DNA of 64,000 nt from Takakia lepidozioides (GCA_030704615.1 CM060733.1:7316001-7380000), one strand, 5' to 3'. Counted from the stretch's first letter, positions 11,880 through 24,060 are shown. Numbers and translations are program-made. Notes: generated by a model not told the origin, from the letters alone.

Positions 11880-13500
11880 GAGCCACTACATCTGCCTCCT
11901 TAGGAGCCCAGGGTTGAACCTCAACCCATTTAGACAAGTAATCAGTTTACTACAACGAGATAGCAATGCCCCTTGATCATAGGATTGAGTGGCCCAACTA
12001 AATCTAAACCCACTCTGGCAAATGGTTCAATTACTGGAATGGACTGAAGTGAAGGTTGGACTCTAGGAAGCAAGGTCTTTAGCATGGCATTCCACACATT
12101 TGGAAACATAATCCGTGACATCATGAACCATCCCCTTCTAGAAATACTGCTCCTGCAATCTCTTCAAGGTATAAGTGATGCCTAGGTGCCCGGAAAAAGC
12201 AGATGCATGATAAATCTCAAGCAATTCTGAAACTGAATCCCTATTATGAATCTCCAAGGCATGAACACCACCTTCCAAGATAGTTCTCTTGAACAACTTG
12301 CCTTCACATTCCTAATGATAAGGAAAATTATAATCGACTTGCTGTTGAGTAGCCTTGGTGATGCCCTGTAATTGAGTGCCGGTCTTACACTTATGGAGCA
12401 GAGCCGAATGTAGATGATTCTCCATACCTGAACTTAACATGAACAGCAAAGCAGTGGGTTAACAAGAGAACTCAAGAGTGTCTGCCCCAGTGATCTTCAT
12501 AGTATGTTACCTCGTACCACATCTGAATTCTGATCTATGGAAGGGACAGGCAGGCCATTGAAGCACAAGTACCTAAGAGGAATAATAGATCATAACATGC
12601 ATGTATGTAAGGAAAAAGGACACCCCTAAGCTAGGAAGCTACACCCACTATGAAAGTTGAATATCAGATTTGTTGCACACCATCACCCCCAAGACATCAG
12701 CCAACATCATAAGTCATGAGATCCCAAGTGTCCAACAAATCAATTGGATGTGGGATCTCATCAAGAAGTCTGCAAAACAGTAGCTGGTCAGCAGATGAAG
12801 CAGAAGCAATCACTGGTGGAGATATACTGAGAAGATCATGAAGAGTTGAAAAAAGAGTAAGAACTTTGGTTTCACCCCGAGTTAATGCATCATCATTACC
12901 ATTCTCCTTCTTTTTTTGGTAAACCACATCATACTCAAAACAATATAATAAAAGTGACCATTTGGCTGATCTGCCAGATAATTCACGAGGCGTTTTCAAG
13001 GCTTTGAGTGGCATTGGTGATCTGTCTCAACCACAAAAAGGCACCCAATGTGTAAGAACTGACGAAAATGTTTAATACAAAAAATGACTGCGAAGCCCTC
13101 TTTGTCAGTTATACTATATTTTCTCTCATGCTTATCCAACCTTCGGGATGCATAAGCAATCACATGCTCATGACCATCCCTACGCTGGCTGAGAATTGCT
13201 GAAACAGCAAGGTCACTAGCATCCGTCTACAGCAAGAAAAGAAGGGGGAAATCAGGAAAAATAAGAATTGGAACTGAAGTCAGGGCAATCTTTAGCTTTT
13301 CAAAGGCTGTTGCCTCAGCCTTACACCACTGAAACTTCACATCTTTGCCTCCCATCTCCACCAAAACCTCCGACCCCTGGATGTACTCTTTTTCTCTGGG
13401 GGTTCGGTAATATAACAGGGATGTATGCTCTATAAAACGTGCTTTAACCGTTGCCAATACGAAGGAATCACTCGACGCAGGGCCAAGGCCAATCACAAAC
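11880..13500 (-). mobile_element. Ty3-gypsy retrotransposon remnant (end of RT, RNase H, start of integrase)
   Basis: Read on the minus strand from 13,500 down, the order is that of Ty3-gypsy pol. The end of reverse transcriptase has AFEKLKIALTSVPILIFPDF, leading to RNase H. The end of RNase H has TPRELSGRSAKWSLLL and then a degenerate KENGNDDALTR (about 12,880-13,000). Last comes an integrase piece, PFARVGLDLVGPL and GHCYLVVVN (about 11,945-12,040). Frames are broken between these blocks. I see no long terminal repeats or primer-binding site. The copy is old and non-autonomous. The upstream RT and gag are replaced by the neighbouring LINE at about 13,770. Confidence 0.8.
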
Positions 13501-13767
13501 AGCTGTTGAGATCAAAGAATTTTCATCCAGTCACTCAAGCACATACAGGTACACCTTATTGATTACTCAAAACATCCTGCAGCAGCACGATCGTACTTCC
13601 ATTAAATAATGGAGAGAGGCCAATCTGGATATCCAGCTGCTCGGAGAAAATCCTGCATAGCTTTATAAAAATACCCAAGTGGGGTGACTGTACAAATGGG
13701 TGTAACTGTCCCCAAGAGGAAACAACCAAAGCTCGTAGAACTAAATATATTAACACAATGAAAGAAA

Positions 13768-14260
13768 TCAAACTATTCTAGTATCACCTACAGCCTGAAG
13801 AAGGTCAGACAACAGGAAAGAGGGTGGATCAGATAGTGCGGGGAGACGAGATGAAGCCGCCCCAACATCCTCTACCCGACGTAAAATAGATTGAGCTTGA
13901 GCCTTTTGCAAAGCAACATAAACTCGTTGTCTAAAGAAAGCTACAAGAACAGAGGCATATGGGCTTCCAAAATTATTTTTTTCTGCTGCACGATGGGCAC
14001 ATGTGCGAAGGAACTCGTTGAACTGATGACGCAAACAACCAAAGATCTCGACTGCCAAAGGAAGGAATGTGTCTGTGGAATGACGTGCCCGATAGTCATG
14101 CTCATTTCCCTTCGCAACTACTGAAGCGACAACTCCCTATGATGAGGCTGTGCGGGGCAGGAGATCCGACCTAGTAGGATCAGCGATAACAACGTCCGCC
14201 AATGTACGTAGTCCGTCCTGTGAGATAACAATGTCAACCTGTTGTTGAGTGGAATGGTGA
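13768..14260 (-). pseudogene. R2-like LINE, restriction-like endonuclease domain
   Basis: Downstream of the knuckle the minus strand encodes VDIVISQDGLRTLADVVIA and then DPTRSDLL. This resembles the PD-(D/E)XK core of LINE endonucleases, followed by PLAVEIFGCLRHQ and a basic C-terminal helix, FFRQRVYVALQKAQAQ. An in-frame stop lies near 14,125. This domain nicks the target in related elements. It is the best evidence that the element is not L1. Confidence 0.7.
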
Positions 14261-14286
14261 TTGTGGGTCGATGGGAGTATGTGCAC

Positions 14287-15990
14287 CTACACTCGAATAA
14301 CATGTATCCCAGCATCACGAGCAACCGCAGCTGCTGCATCCCAGACGACGTCATGGGTCGCAGTGTGTTCTCCACCGCAGGGGCAACGAATAAGATGTAC
14401 GCCGAGTGAATCGAGAGGATGGCGACAAACACACTGTTGTAGTCCTAACACAGAGGGATGCGATATGGAGGTGGTAAATACAGCAGAAGACATCCGGAAG
14501 GGTGCAATGGTTGGTCGTACCGTGAGCCACGCGCCTGCTCCGAGCCCTGCGCACGAGAGAAGTCTGGCCCGATGTGCATCTGAAGGAGCGTCGAAAAGCA
14601 TGCTGGCAAATGAGTGTTGGTGCACGCGTTCCATGATGGTATCATGTAAATGCTCCAGACCTTGAGTGACCAACTGTTCAAAGGGTGGCAGACAAGCCCG
14701 TGCTGGTGCTGGAATGAGATCCCGCGCTGAACGAAGATGTTGCTGGAAGGACAAAGAGCCATCGTCGATGTGGGCAACCACCTCCATGAGAAAAGGGCGT
14801 TGCTGACACAGAAACCGAGATGCCAAGGCTGGAGCGACTAAAGCACAACTACCTAGGAAGGCAACAGGGGCAGTGACGACTGTGGATAGTAAACCCACTC
14901 CTCCAGAAGAGATCGGGAGGGTAGCCTGACGACATGCCAAGCGCCCCTGCTCACTATCAAATGCACCTGGGCCTAATAGACAACCAAAAATCCCCCTAAC
15001 AGTCGTATCAAAAGAAGACAGAAGCACCACAAACTGGGGAGTGGGGGGGAAACAACGCAAAAGATAAGAAGGTCGCTGTAAAAAGCATTTGGTGAGAATG
15101 CCATGGGCTACCTGCATATCGCCTAGTTTGGGAAGAAGCTCTATATGGCTTGTATCATGTAGCAAAGCGTCTTGGAGGAAAGATGTTGTGTAAGGGGTAC
15201 TACCAAAGGGAACACCTAATACTCGAATACCTTCAGATGGTGCTAGAAAGTCGACAGGGGGCACGAAATTTGAAGGCAGACCAGAGGGTGACCAAACTGT
15301 GGATTTACGAGGTTGAACAGTGAGCCCAAGAGAGTGAAGTTGGGTAGCAAAGTGATGGAAAGCCAAAATGATATCAGTGGGAGGGCCAATGATGTGGGTA
15401 TCATCAGCAATAGAAGGAAATATACAGGATTGGAAGGCTTGCGCAGATGAGCGAAGGGCTCGGAAGTGGGCAAAAGCAAAAAGAGGTCCCCTAATGGATC
15501 GCCCTGACGGGTTCCTACTTCGGACTGGATTATAGAAAGATCTCCGGTACGGGTGTGATGACTGTAAAACAAAGGGGTGGAGGAAGCATAAAACAATCTC
15601 ACAAAGGGAATGAGTTAATGGCATGCGCCGCCGGCTGATTGCAGTTCTTGAAATATTGCTGATCTGGACACCGTGTTGAAGGCGTTGGTCATATCCACCT
15701 GAAGGACAACCCAGTCTGGATGAAGGTCAAGGGAAGCCCGAATCCCATGCACCACCGCTTTACAACCTCCCGGAGTAACGACCCCAAACTGATGTGGAGA
15801 AAAGTGAGAAAAAAAGACCTCCCGAAACTAGATGCAGATAGAGCGGCTCACCAAGCAATACAAAACCTCCCCCACTGCAATAGAACAAATCCCACCTGTG
15901 TTCTTGGACATGGCCAAGAGTCGTGCTGCTCCAAGCAAACATGCTACTGGGGTAGGTATATGTCCCATCGCAATGAAAGAGCAAACTTGG
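14287..15990 (-). pseudogene. R2-like LINE reverse transcriptase and CCHC knuckle
   Basis: The RT blocks appear in order on the minus strand: VACLLGAARLLAMSK and IAVGEVLYCLVSR (about 15,860-15,960), FGVVTPGG, VDMTNAFNTVSR (motif A, about 15,660-15,700), GTRQGDPLG (motif B, 15,489-15,510) and SIADDTHIIG (motif C, ADD at 15,400-15,408). Thumb sequences follow, then a knuckle with CVCRHPLDSLGVHLIRCPCGG (the Cys and His ligands are seen) and HDVVWDAAAAVARDAGIHV. A stop lies in the region of 15,833, another near 15,615 in the LIPFVR context, and the frame shifts near 15,490 between motifs B and C. The element cannot encode an active enzyme as it stands. Confidence 0.8.
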
Positions 15991-16008
15991 ACGATTCAAT
16001 CCTTGTTA

Positions 16009-17040
16009 TTATAGAAAAATGTGCCAAGCAGCAATGTCGTAAGGGTCCCGAACAAGGCGGTCCAAGGGTAAGCGAAAAGCATGTTGTACCTCTCTGCGAA
16101 GCGCCATTGGGATGCGTGTATAGAGTCGGGGACAGGGCAAACCCAAATGAAGTGCTCCCAAAACATCAAGGGTCGCAATCCAAAGCCATGCCTGGGCAGA
16201 AGGAGCTACTAACGGGGTAGACAAATGACTGTCTAGAGAAGACTGATTGAGTGTAGAACACGTGTGCCGATGACGCGCAAGCCCCCTGATACGGGCAAAC
16301 ATCTGACCACAACCTGGACAAGGCACTCGGTCTGGTGGAGAAGATGGTGGTGCTGGTGGGGGGAGACAAGATGGAGCAAAAGAACGGGCGGTCTGATTAA
16401 GTGAACCTGTCCGCTGTCTAGAAGGAGGTGGCGAGCCAGGTGGAGAGGTAAGCTCTGTGGGAGGTGTACCTGAAAGGCGAATTGGGGAAGGGCCACTGAC
16501 CCCTTGATTTGGAGTTGTTGTGCCTCGCTTGGGATTGTCGGGTATCATTCCTGTAGAGCTGTGACCTTGGGTAGAGTGGGAGGGTTCACCATTAGCAACG
16601 CTTCCTCTCCTCCGTGGAAGAGGGCTACTGTGACCGGAGAGGGAGGGTGTAGGAGTACTCTTGGCCCCATTTCTACTGCTCCTAGGATTGTCTTGCAAGG
16701 AGGGACAGGGCCCACCACCAATATTGCCCCTGGCTGTACCATGGCTCTGGCGGATGTGCCTAGAGCAAGGGGGCTGACCACCCTGGCTTCTAGGGTTACC
16801 TTGTGTGGCAGAGAAAGGCCCACCATTATCATGCTGAAGGCTGGTGTGTGAGGAGTGGGCGGGTCTGGCACCAGCCTGCACAGCTGCTGTGTCCCGTTTA
16901 GGCCCAGGGTGTCTACCGCCTGTAGCCGCCCGCTGTCCGCCATCTGCCTGTGCCCGCTGTCGGCCATCGCTTTTCACCATCTTCACCTCTACGTTGCCCG
17001 CTGTCTGCACTACAGTCTGCCACACTGCCATTCTAAGCAC
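16009..17040 (-). pseudogene. R2-like LINE, N-terminal part with Cys/His zinc finger
   Basis: This is an open frame of 343 codons. Residues 1 to about 230 are rich in Pro, Ser, Gly and Arg with little structure. A single finger of the form CPGCGQMFARIRGLARHRHTC (one residue removed here would leave the Cys and His ligands clear: Cys, Cys, His, His) lies near residues 245-270. Such fingers bind target DNA in R2-type elements. After it comes a helical stretch with PCPRLYTRIPMALRREVQ that precedes RT in this family. The frame stops at 16,009 just before the reverse transcriptase, whose frame opens again directly afterwards. The initiator Met is uncertain because 5' flanking sequence cannot be compared. 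Confidence 0.65.
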
Positions 17041-17045
17041 AAAGC

Positions 17046-17609
17046 TGTGATATGATCTGCATGCTCATGCTAATCCCCGCCCTCACTCATAAAACCTGTT
17101 TCCACCGTCAACTTTTCCTGAAGATCCCAACCCATTCATGTACAAGAGACCATGGAAAATCTAACTACTGTCTCTTATTGATTACAAGATCTCACATGAC
17201 CCACCTCAGCACTAGGCTGGTCCTATCATATTACTGTTAGTGTAGGACAAATTAAGTAGTCAAAGATAGACCGGGTTGGGGTTGTATGCAAGTAGAGACT
17301 AGAGACTCTCGACAGCCACCTCGCGGCAAGCACTCAACTCAGGTTCTGCCCGCATAATCATCCGCCCTCTCTATCTCTTGGACCTCCTCCTTCCATGATG
17401 AACGCAAACATCATCAACAATCCAGCAAATTGCTCGTTTATAAGTTGTTGCAATGCCAAAATGGTTGTAATCACGCGTTTGGAGGCCACGAAGAGCACCA
17501 AGGCCACAAGAATATTATGCCTTCCTGCTTCCATGCTTCCAGTTTAGGGATACACAATTTGCGGGGAGAAGCGCAGAAGACAAAGCACTGACGAAGGGGG
17601 GAGTGGTGT
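17046..17609. other. No gene recognised
   Basis: Non-coding DNA lies between the LINE and the promoter region of the hydroxylase gene. Confidence 0.4.
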
Positions 17610-17750
17610 ATGTTGGGCCTTAGGATTGGGCCCAATAGGTTTACACGGAGAGGGCCCAATTCCTTGAAAATGATATCTTTGTCATTTCATTCAGCCCGAT
17701 TGTGGGCCCCAAAGCTCAAGTCTTGGGCCCTAGGCCCTCGTGTAAACCGG
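17610..17750 (+). promoter_or_regulatory. Cluster of TGGGCC (site II-like) motifs upstream of the hydroxylase gene
   Basis: TGGGCC or its complement occurs about five times, including the perfect palindrome ATTGGGCCCAAT at 17,625-17,636. An imperfect inverted pair, GGTTTACACGG near 17,638 and CGTGTAAACC near 17,739-17,748, frames the cluster. Site II elements of this sequence bind TCP factors in plant promoters of growth and housekeeping genes. The cluster is 260-400 bases before the start codon, a suitable place for a promoter, but it could also be part of a small transposon. Confidence 0.4.
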
Positions 17751-18009
17751 CCCTTGTTAGACAACGTGCCAATGCTTCAGCAGCCTGCGCTTAGCAATGG
17801 GTTTAGTTTAATAAGGTTGGGGGCGGAGGATGCTGAGCGTGGAGATGGCGAGATCCCAGTGCACCGTGGGACTAGTGTTTGCAGGAAGAGCGGGCTTTGG
17901 TCAATACAACACAGGAGCCTTGGATTATGTGATGTAGAATCGCCTCACCAAATCCAATTACGTACATGAACCGCAGGGCATGAGACAGCAAGGGAAGGAA
18001 GGTGAGGCG

Positions 18010-21000
18010 ATGGCGGGCACTCGCTTGCTCATGCCCAATTTCCTCCCTGCGCAAGTCTGCAAGGTTTGTCTAGTCTTTTTCTTTACAGCCCGAAACTCCC
18101 TATCGCTTCCGAGTTTTCAGTGAAGGGGAGAGGGGAGGGGGGAGGGAGGTTCAGTACACGGAAGCATCAGGCGGGCTGGAATATTGGCCATATCCACGTC
18201 CTATTCCGGATGCTTGTATGAAACATAAAAGCGCCCGTCACTTGTTCCATTTTTGGCTTTGACATGTAATAGCGAATCGCAAACGGTCGAAGAGGAACTG
18301 CGAGGAACCCAGGTTCAGTGGACATTAATCCATATGGTTTCAACTTATTTTGCACAGAAGCTAAGCTTCCATCAAGCGAAGATCGGTTTGTAGATGTGAC
18401 AATGCAGGGCCATATGCAAATACGAAAGACGAATCGGTTTCAATTGGTTCCAGATTGTTGGGTGAATGCAGGAGTTGGAGTTTATTCACAAGAGCTGTGG
18501 TGTTGTGGGCTACCGGCCTCAAGTGCTCAGCACCACTCTGTCGCATTTGGTGGCCACCAATGGTGCTGCACTCCTCATACCCTTTATTGCCGTCCGGGGT
18601 GAGTTCTTCATTATAATTGCCACCTTCTGCTGTGTTTCGATTTCTAGCGCACCTTCAGTTTGTCTACCGATTATTCATTTTGTTTGAGAGGGTGGCAGTG
18701 TGATCTATTCCTCTGTTCTATGCTGCTTAAAAGTCACATGTGGGATGGGCTGGTTGCATATGGGGGCAGAAAAGGTGAAAGAGGCGGTTGAGGAATATTT
18801 TGCTTGTGAGTTTGAGCTTTTTGTCGAATTCACTGGCTTGATCAGGTAAGTGACTGGAAGCAGAATGAGCCAGTATAAGGAACAGAAAGAGGGGGGTTGA
18901 CGGTTATGCGGAATGATCATCTGCACTCAAAATGACGAAATGTCTATCTGTGTGCCAAAATACAGCACGATTTAAACTTGCGGCTGGAAGAACATATGTG
19001 AAGATAACCTGTCTTTTGGGATGAGCTGGAAGTTTTTACGGACAGTCTCACAGAATTTCAACCACAGCTATGGAAATGTGGGAACAAGTAGACTGAACAG
19101 TTGTGCATAGTTCCGGCAATTTGGAGAGCTTACTGGGAGGAGTTTTCTGTTGTGTTATGCCCTTGTGATTTCATGGTTGTTAAGGGTACGAAGGGAAGGT
19201 GCAGCTGGACCCGAGGGGCAAAGATAGGATGGCACACTGACAACAATCGACCTTACCTTCAGCAACGCCACTTTTCGGTGGGTCTGCCTTTTCACTTCTT
19301 TTGCAAAGGATATGACTACAAACTTTTAGGTATGTGGAAGGGAGGTAGGTTGGATGGGACCAGAGGACACTCATTCATGTTTTATTGCATCGCAGGCAGT
19401 GTGCTACTTGAATACTTGTGAGCAGGACTTCCAAGGGGGTCTCTTCCATTTTCAAAAGGGCAAACCTTCCACAGTTGTCCCAACAATTGGGGTACTGCTC
19501 CTTATCTCTGTGCCTATTTTGACATGCTGGCTGGGTACATTAATTTTGCTTCAATGTCCTGCTACTTGTGTGTACCTTACTCTGCTGTATTGCGCTTCTC
19601 CTCTTTCTGCTAGTGACTTATGCATTCACCTTTGGATTGGTATCACCCTAGACTCTAGGCAAGCCTCTCATGTGTCTCTGTGCACTGGTGGCATATGTAC
19701 TCGTTGCTTCAACTAGCAAGTATGCCCATCTGCAAGTTGGTAGCATAGGTCAGTATTCTCACAGTGTGTGTGAAGTATTTTGGTTTAAAGTTTTCTGTGA
19801 GTGGAGTTCAATTGCATCTGAAGCTGATATGACGCCTGTGTCTATCCAGAGTGTGGTCATCTACTCAGCTGATGAAGAAAATGTGCACTGTGTAGATGAG
19901 GTCAGTTATTCTTCTGATGGACCATGTGTCAGCAACCTCTATTTTCGGACTGACTTTGCAACTAATTCTGCTAAAGGTTGTATATTGACATTGATTCAAG
20001 TGTAGAGATGTGAAGTGAGATTCCAGTGCAAAGGTGGAAAATTAAAGGATAGACCATGGAGAGGGGGATGGAGGATGGAATCTGTTCTGGTGATTTTGTT
20101 CCTTTTATGTTGAGTGGAGAGATGTAGCCTAACCAGAACATGATAGGCAGAGGAGGACTCAAGCTTGGGACCCAAATATATCTGAGAGTATGCCATTTCT
20201 TGGTCAACTCTGTAATGATTAGTCTCCAGTGGGCATAGTTTGAAGAAGACATGATTTTGTAATGTTCCATCATTTTGGTGTGTAAATATATGTTTTAACT
20301 TGGAATCAGGGAGTGTGAGTTTGAAATGACCTGTTCGTTTGAGCACTAATTGAAATGACCTGTCTGGATATGTGCAAGTAGGTTACCAAAGGTGAGCGCT
20401 GCACATTGGCATTGTGGTTTACCCGTGACTCCTCGCATGATGAAGACCGTAAGCTTATCCAACAGCTGTCTGGAGCTATGTCCCAACCCGCCCCCTGCCT
20501 AACCTTGGACGATTGGGCTGAAACCAGGCATCTGCAAGTGGTTGAAATGGGTGATGTATCACTTGGTGCTGAAACACTGTCCAAACAGTGTACTAGTCAG
20601 TTGAAAGGGAAGGCGGACAGTCCTTTACGGGAAATTAGTGATCTAACACAAGCTTCAGTGGAGGCAGTTTCTAGAATACCAACAGGGGATCCAGTGTTGG
20701 GATTCCCACCTTTGTCACACAGATGGCTTCCAGTAGCAGCATCAAGCAGCATGTATTGGATTTCTGGAAAGGATTATGATTCCAAAAGTGATACGGGCAG
20801 TAACCAACAAAGTCCTGCTGACGTCAGCGATGAAGGTATTTTTGTTGAACACAGGTCAGGCTCTGACATCCGTGTGGTCAGGCTTGCAGTATTGGGCTTC
20901 CACTATCCATGTCCCTCTACTGATTCAGACATATATCGGCAAAGGAGCAGCAAGGGATTTGATTTCGATATATCGAATTTATTTGACAAATCACTCCAGC

Positions 21001-21785
21001 TGGAATGGAATTCACAGCGCTTTCCATTTGTGTTTGCAAATGCTCTGCATGTCCTTCAGGTTCTCTCTTGGATCTTGCTCTTCTTCCATCTATTGTGTGT
21101 CAATGTGGGACCCACCCTAATCCCAAATAGGTCCTCAGCACAAGCGCCACAGTGCTCTTGCTCTCTAACTGGCAGGCTACTCCAGAGTGACTGGTAGTTG
21201 TTTGAATTCCTCTGTTCTGGTCTTTAATGTTACTTACATTGCAGAGGGTCCAGTCGTTGTCTCCCACATAAGACTGCTTGGAATATTTATCAACGAGTGT
21301 TCATCTGAACACAGGTAGCACAGTTCCGTGAGTGGAGGAGAGGGGAGAAGGCATTGTGTTGTGAACTTGAGCAAACTCATGTGCAGTCGAAAGTCAAACA
21401 ACAAGCTGATGCCTGTGTCCCCCACATGTCCAAAAAGCGCTGCATTCCAGCTGCGAGGTTGCTGCCTTCCTCATGGAATGATATGACACCGAAGAGGGTA
21501 GGCTTGGGTGATTCATCCAGTTCACAAAGTGAGGCAGATCTCAATACTGCAGGTTTGACCACTATTAGTCTTACTGGTTCACAATTACTTTCAAGGGACT
21601 GCAGTCATGAAGTGGAGTACAGATATCCATTATTTGTGTGCCAATGTTCTCACAACAAGTCCACTAACAGTGTTTTGAACATGGTGAAGGAATGGGAGTT
21701 GTACGTAAGCAATTTGTGGGAGAGTCTGTCAGAGTCCTTCCCCCATTGGCAAGCATCTGGATCTTTGTTCACAATTTCTTCTTGA
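18010..21785 (+). CDS. PKHD-type 2-oxoglutarate/Fe(II)-dependent hydroxylase (At1g22950-like), eight exons
   Basis: Exons 18010-18063, 18472-18598, 18770-18845, 19205-19277, 19396-19491, 19850-19900, 20382-21059 and 21315-21785 join in phase into 541 codons with GT/AG at every junction. The protein opens MAGTRLLMPNFLPAQVCK and continues with ELEFIHKSCGVVGYRP. The double-stranded beta-helix core has WTRGAKIGWHTDNNRPYL with metal ligands His96 and Asp98, then AVCYLNTCEQDFQGG, NVHCVDE with the third ligand His155, and VTKGERCTLALWFTRD, where Arg165 should bind 2-oxoglutarate. All needed residues are present, so the enzyme looks functional. Family members hydroxylate proteins; the substrate here is unknown. 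The remaining 340 or so residues form a plant-specific tail without a motif I know. The start was chosen because it gives the conserved N-terminus. Proximal exons are small and the last two long. This is the only intact host gene in the window. Confidence 0.9.
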
Positions 21786-22450
21786 GATTGATCAATTGTC
21801 ATGTTTGTTTGATGCTCTTCTCTTGACTTAGTTTCAGGCTCTAGTTTCAGTATCTCATGTGATCTTCACCAATTCCTGATGCATAAATCTAGACCTTGGC
21901 AAATTCAAAAGCATGGTCATTGATGTGAGAGTGCTTGGGACCATCCTGCTACCAAGGAGACCCAAATTCTGACCAGAAAGTGATAGGTTGATTTCCAGCA
22001 GTTGAGCTAATTGGTACTTGGTCAAAACCAGTGGATGCCTCTCCCACCAGCTTTCCTTATTCTATGCATCCTGCAAGGAAAAACTGTATCCCTATTTCCA
22101 GCAGCTGAGTGGTAGAAAGGACGAGCCATATGCTTCAACAGCAACCTCCTAATGTTATATATGATAAAGGTGAATTCCTTCGGAAAATGCACAAGATGAA
22201 CAGCCGTACATCTCTTCTCTTAAGTTGGGTCAAGGAGCTCTTGAATTCCAGCAATGTTCCATACCTGAGTGGCAGAGAGTCATCAAGGGCACGTGCATTG
22301 GCTCCCCTTCAAATATAGTGGGCATTTTCCGGGGTCCTTTGACAGCTAGTAGATAGGACATGGGCTTTGCCTTTGCAACCTTTCCACTCTCATCGGCCCA
22401 ACCTCCATGGGAGAGTAACAAAGCATGGTACATGCTAGCCTTGCCCTGCA
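21786..22450. other. Probable 3' flank of the hydroxylase gene
   Basis: No coding motif is seen. It contains repeated phrases about a 'GACCAGAAAGTGATAGG' type sequence. It may hold the 3' untranslated region. Confidence 0.3.
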
Positions 22451-22454
22451 TCAT

Positions 22455-22570
22455 CTCAGAGTAGGGATATTGTTCCAAATAATGGTGTCATCATCTCGAA
22501 ATAAGGATCTTGTTTCAAACAATGGTGTCAATCTTAGAGTAAGGATCTTGTTCCAATTAATGGTGTAATC
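22455..22570. repeat. Three-copy tandem repeat of about 40 bp
   Basis: The phrase AAGGATCTTGTTCCAA-TAATGGTGT recurs three times with few changes. It is a small local duplication with no known role. Confidence 0.6.
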
Positions 22571-23073
22571 TTAGCCTTGGAAAACGTGTGCATGATGATG
22601 AAATCGATCATCTTTTGGATGAATTTCGATTCATCTCATATTTGGGCATTATTTGTATGAAGATATGTATGGTGAACAATTTGGAGCGATTAAACAAATA
22701 TTGCTTCATCATACCTAACTGTAGCATACAAACATGTATCGAACATACCTAAAAGATTACACATAACTTAACATCCAATAGAAAATAAAGATGTTGGGTT
22801 GTCAGCATAAACATCTATTTGTTTTATTTACATACGAAATGTAAGTGTACACGCGTGTACCCAAATATTGAATATGTATGATGATACTTATTCATGGTTC
22901 TGAGTCCTATAGCATTCTACGGGCTCAGTCTAATTGAACGGCGCTGGCATGAAATGATTCAAAACGCGCGATAGGTTGTATTGGTCCTCTGAGTTGTTGT
23001 CGTAAAGCATCCGAAGTACACTAGTAAAATAATTTCTCGTAGAAGTATCTTTTGAACAGCTGAACATTAATTC

Positions 23074-23841
23074 TTGCTGCAGTTTTACCAACAACAAATG
23101 TCAACAAGGCCATGCTGTGAGAAGATCTTGGAAATGTTCCCTTCCACATGGTTGTTTGATGAACTATACACTATTGCAATTTCTGGTACTACCCACCGTT
23201 TGGACGCCAATGCATGTTTCATCAACGCAGGGCTTTCAAAATATATGCAGACATTTTGGAGGCCTCCGTGGATGATGACATTCCCCGATCGCAACACCCG
23301 ATGTACACATCATCGCTACAACCTACAAGGAGTAGCCATGAGCTTGAAGTCCAAGGATCAACGACTACAGATAGCTATACAGATGTCGATTGGTGAGGGA
23401 ACGTGGATGACAGAAGATCCACCTCAGGAGATGTGTTTATGCTCGGAGGAGGCACAATCAGTTGGAAATAGCAGCAAGCAACGGACCGGTGCACTGTCGA
23501 ATACAGAAGCCGAGTACATTGCTACGAGCAATGCTACTAAGCATGCACTTTGGCTACGAAGTTTTATGAACGGCGTTGGTTTCCCACAGACTATCCCAAC
23601 TACGTTATTTGCTGATAATCAGGATTGCATTCACTTGGCAAGGAACCCAGTTCACCAGTCACGTACCAAGCACATTGAGATTCACTATCATTTCATTCGT
23701 GAAAAGGTTGGCTCAGATATATATTTAGTCTACTGCCATACAACTAGACAAATTGCGGACATTCTTACGTCCAAGGCTCTGGCTAAGGAGAAATATTTCA
23801 CTTTTATGGGAATGATCGGTTGCAAGAGGTTATCATACTAA
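23074..23841 (+). mobile_element. Ty1-copia retrotransposon: RNase H end of pol
   Basis: The frame of 255 codons ends with the classic copia RNase H block: NTEAEYIATSNATKHALWLR, FADNQDCIHLARNPVHQSR, TKHIEIHYHFIREKV and IADILTSKAL. The first 130 residues are weak or frame-shifted copia sequence. Integrase and reverse transcriptase are absent upstream, so this is the 3' end only. It stops at TAA 23,839-23,841, immediately before a polypurine tract. Confidence 0.85.
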
Positions 23842-24060
23842 GTGGGAGTGTTAAAAGCGGTGCATTATGCCACCTCATGCAAACCTCTCGGCTGATCGAT
23901 AGCAGTTAGCATGTCAGGATTTGTATAACTACGAGATGGTAACGGTGACACAAATTAATTATGAGAGATATCAAGGAAGTTACGGTGACCCCTAGCGGTC
24001 ACTCCTTGTATTTAATTGCTATTGTTTGTTTGCAACTAAAGTGTGCGTTCCTGTTACACA
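23842..24060 (+). repeat. Copia polypurine tract and probable 3' LTR
   Basis: GTGGGAG (23,842-23,848) is directly followed by TGTTAAAAGC, the usual start of a copia LTR just after the pol stop codon. The right end is uncertain. A CA end near 24,057-24,060 (TGTTACACA) is one possibility. No 5' LTR was found in the window. Confidence 0.5.

Larger units (their letters stand above)
13768..17045 (-). mobile_element. R2-like (restriction-like endonuclease type) non-LTR retrotransposon, degenerate
   Basis: The minus strand carries one ordered set of parts: an N-terminal Cys/His finger, reverse transcriptase, a CCHC-type knuckle and a PD-(D/E)XK-like endonuclease. That is the layout of early-branching LINEs with a C-terminal restriction-like endonuclease (R2, NeSL and similar groups), not of plant L1, which has an N-terminal APE endonuclease. 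Stops and frameshifts break it in several places. The true ends, any poly-A tail and the target site are not visible. It abuts the gypsy remnant downstream. Confidence 0.8.

Noticed and set aside
16233-16967. Plus- and minus-strand frames of 90-140 codons over the LINE N-terminal region
   Set aside because: They are out-of-frame shadows of the Pro/Ser/Gly-rich LINE frame.
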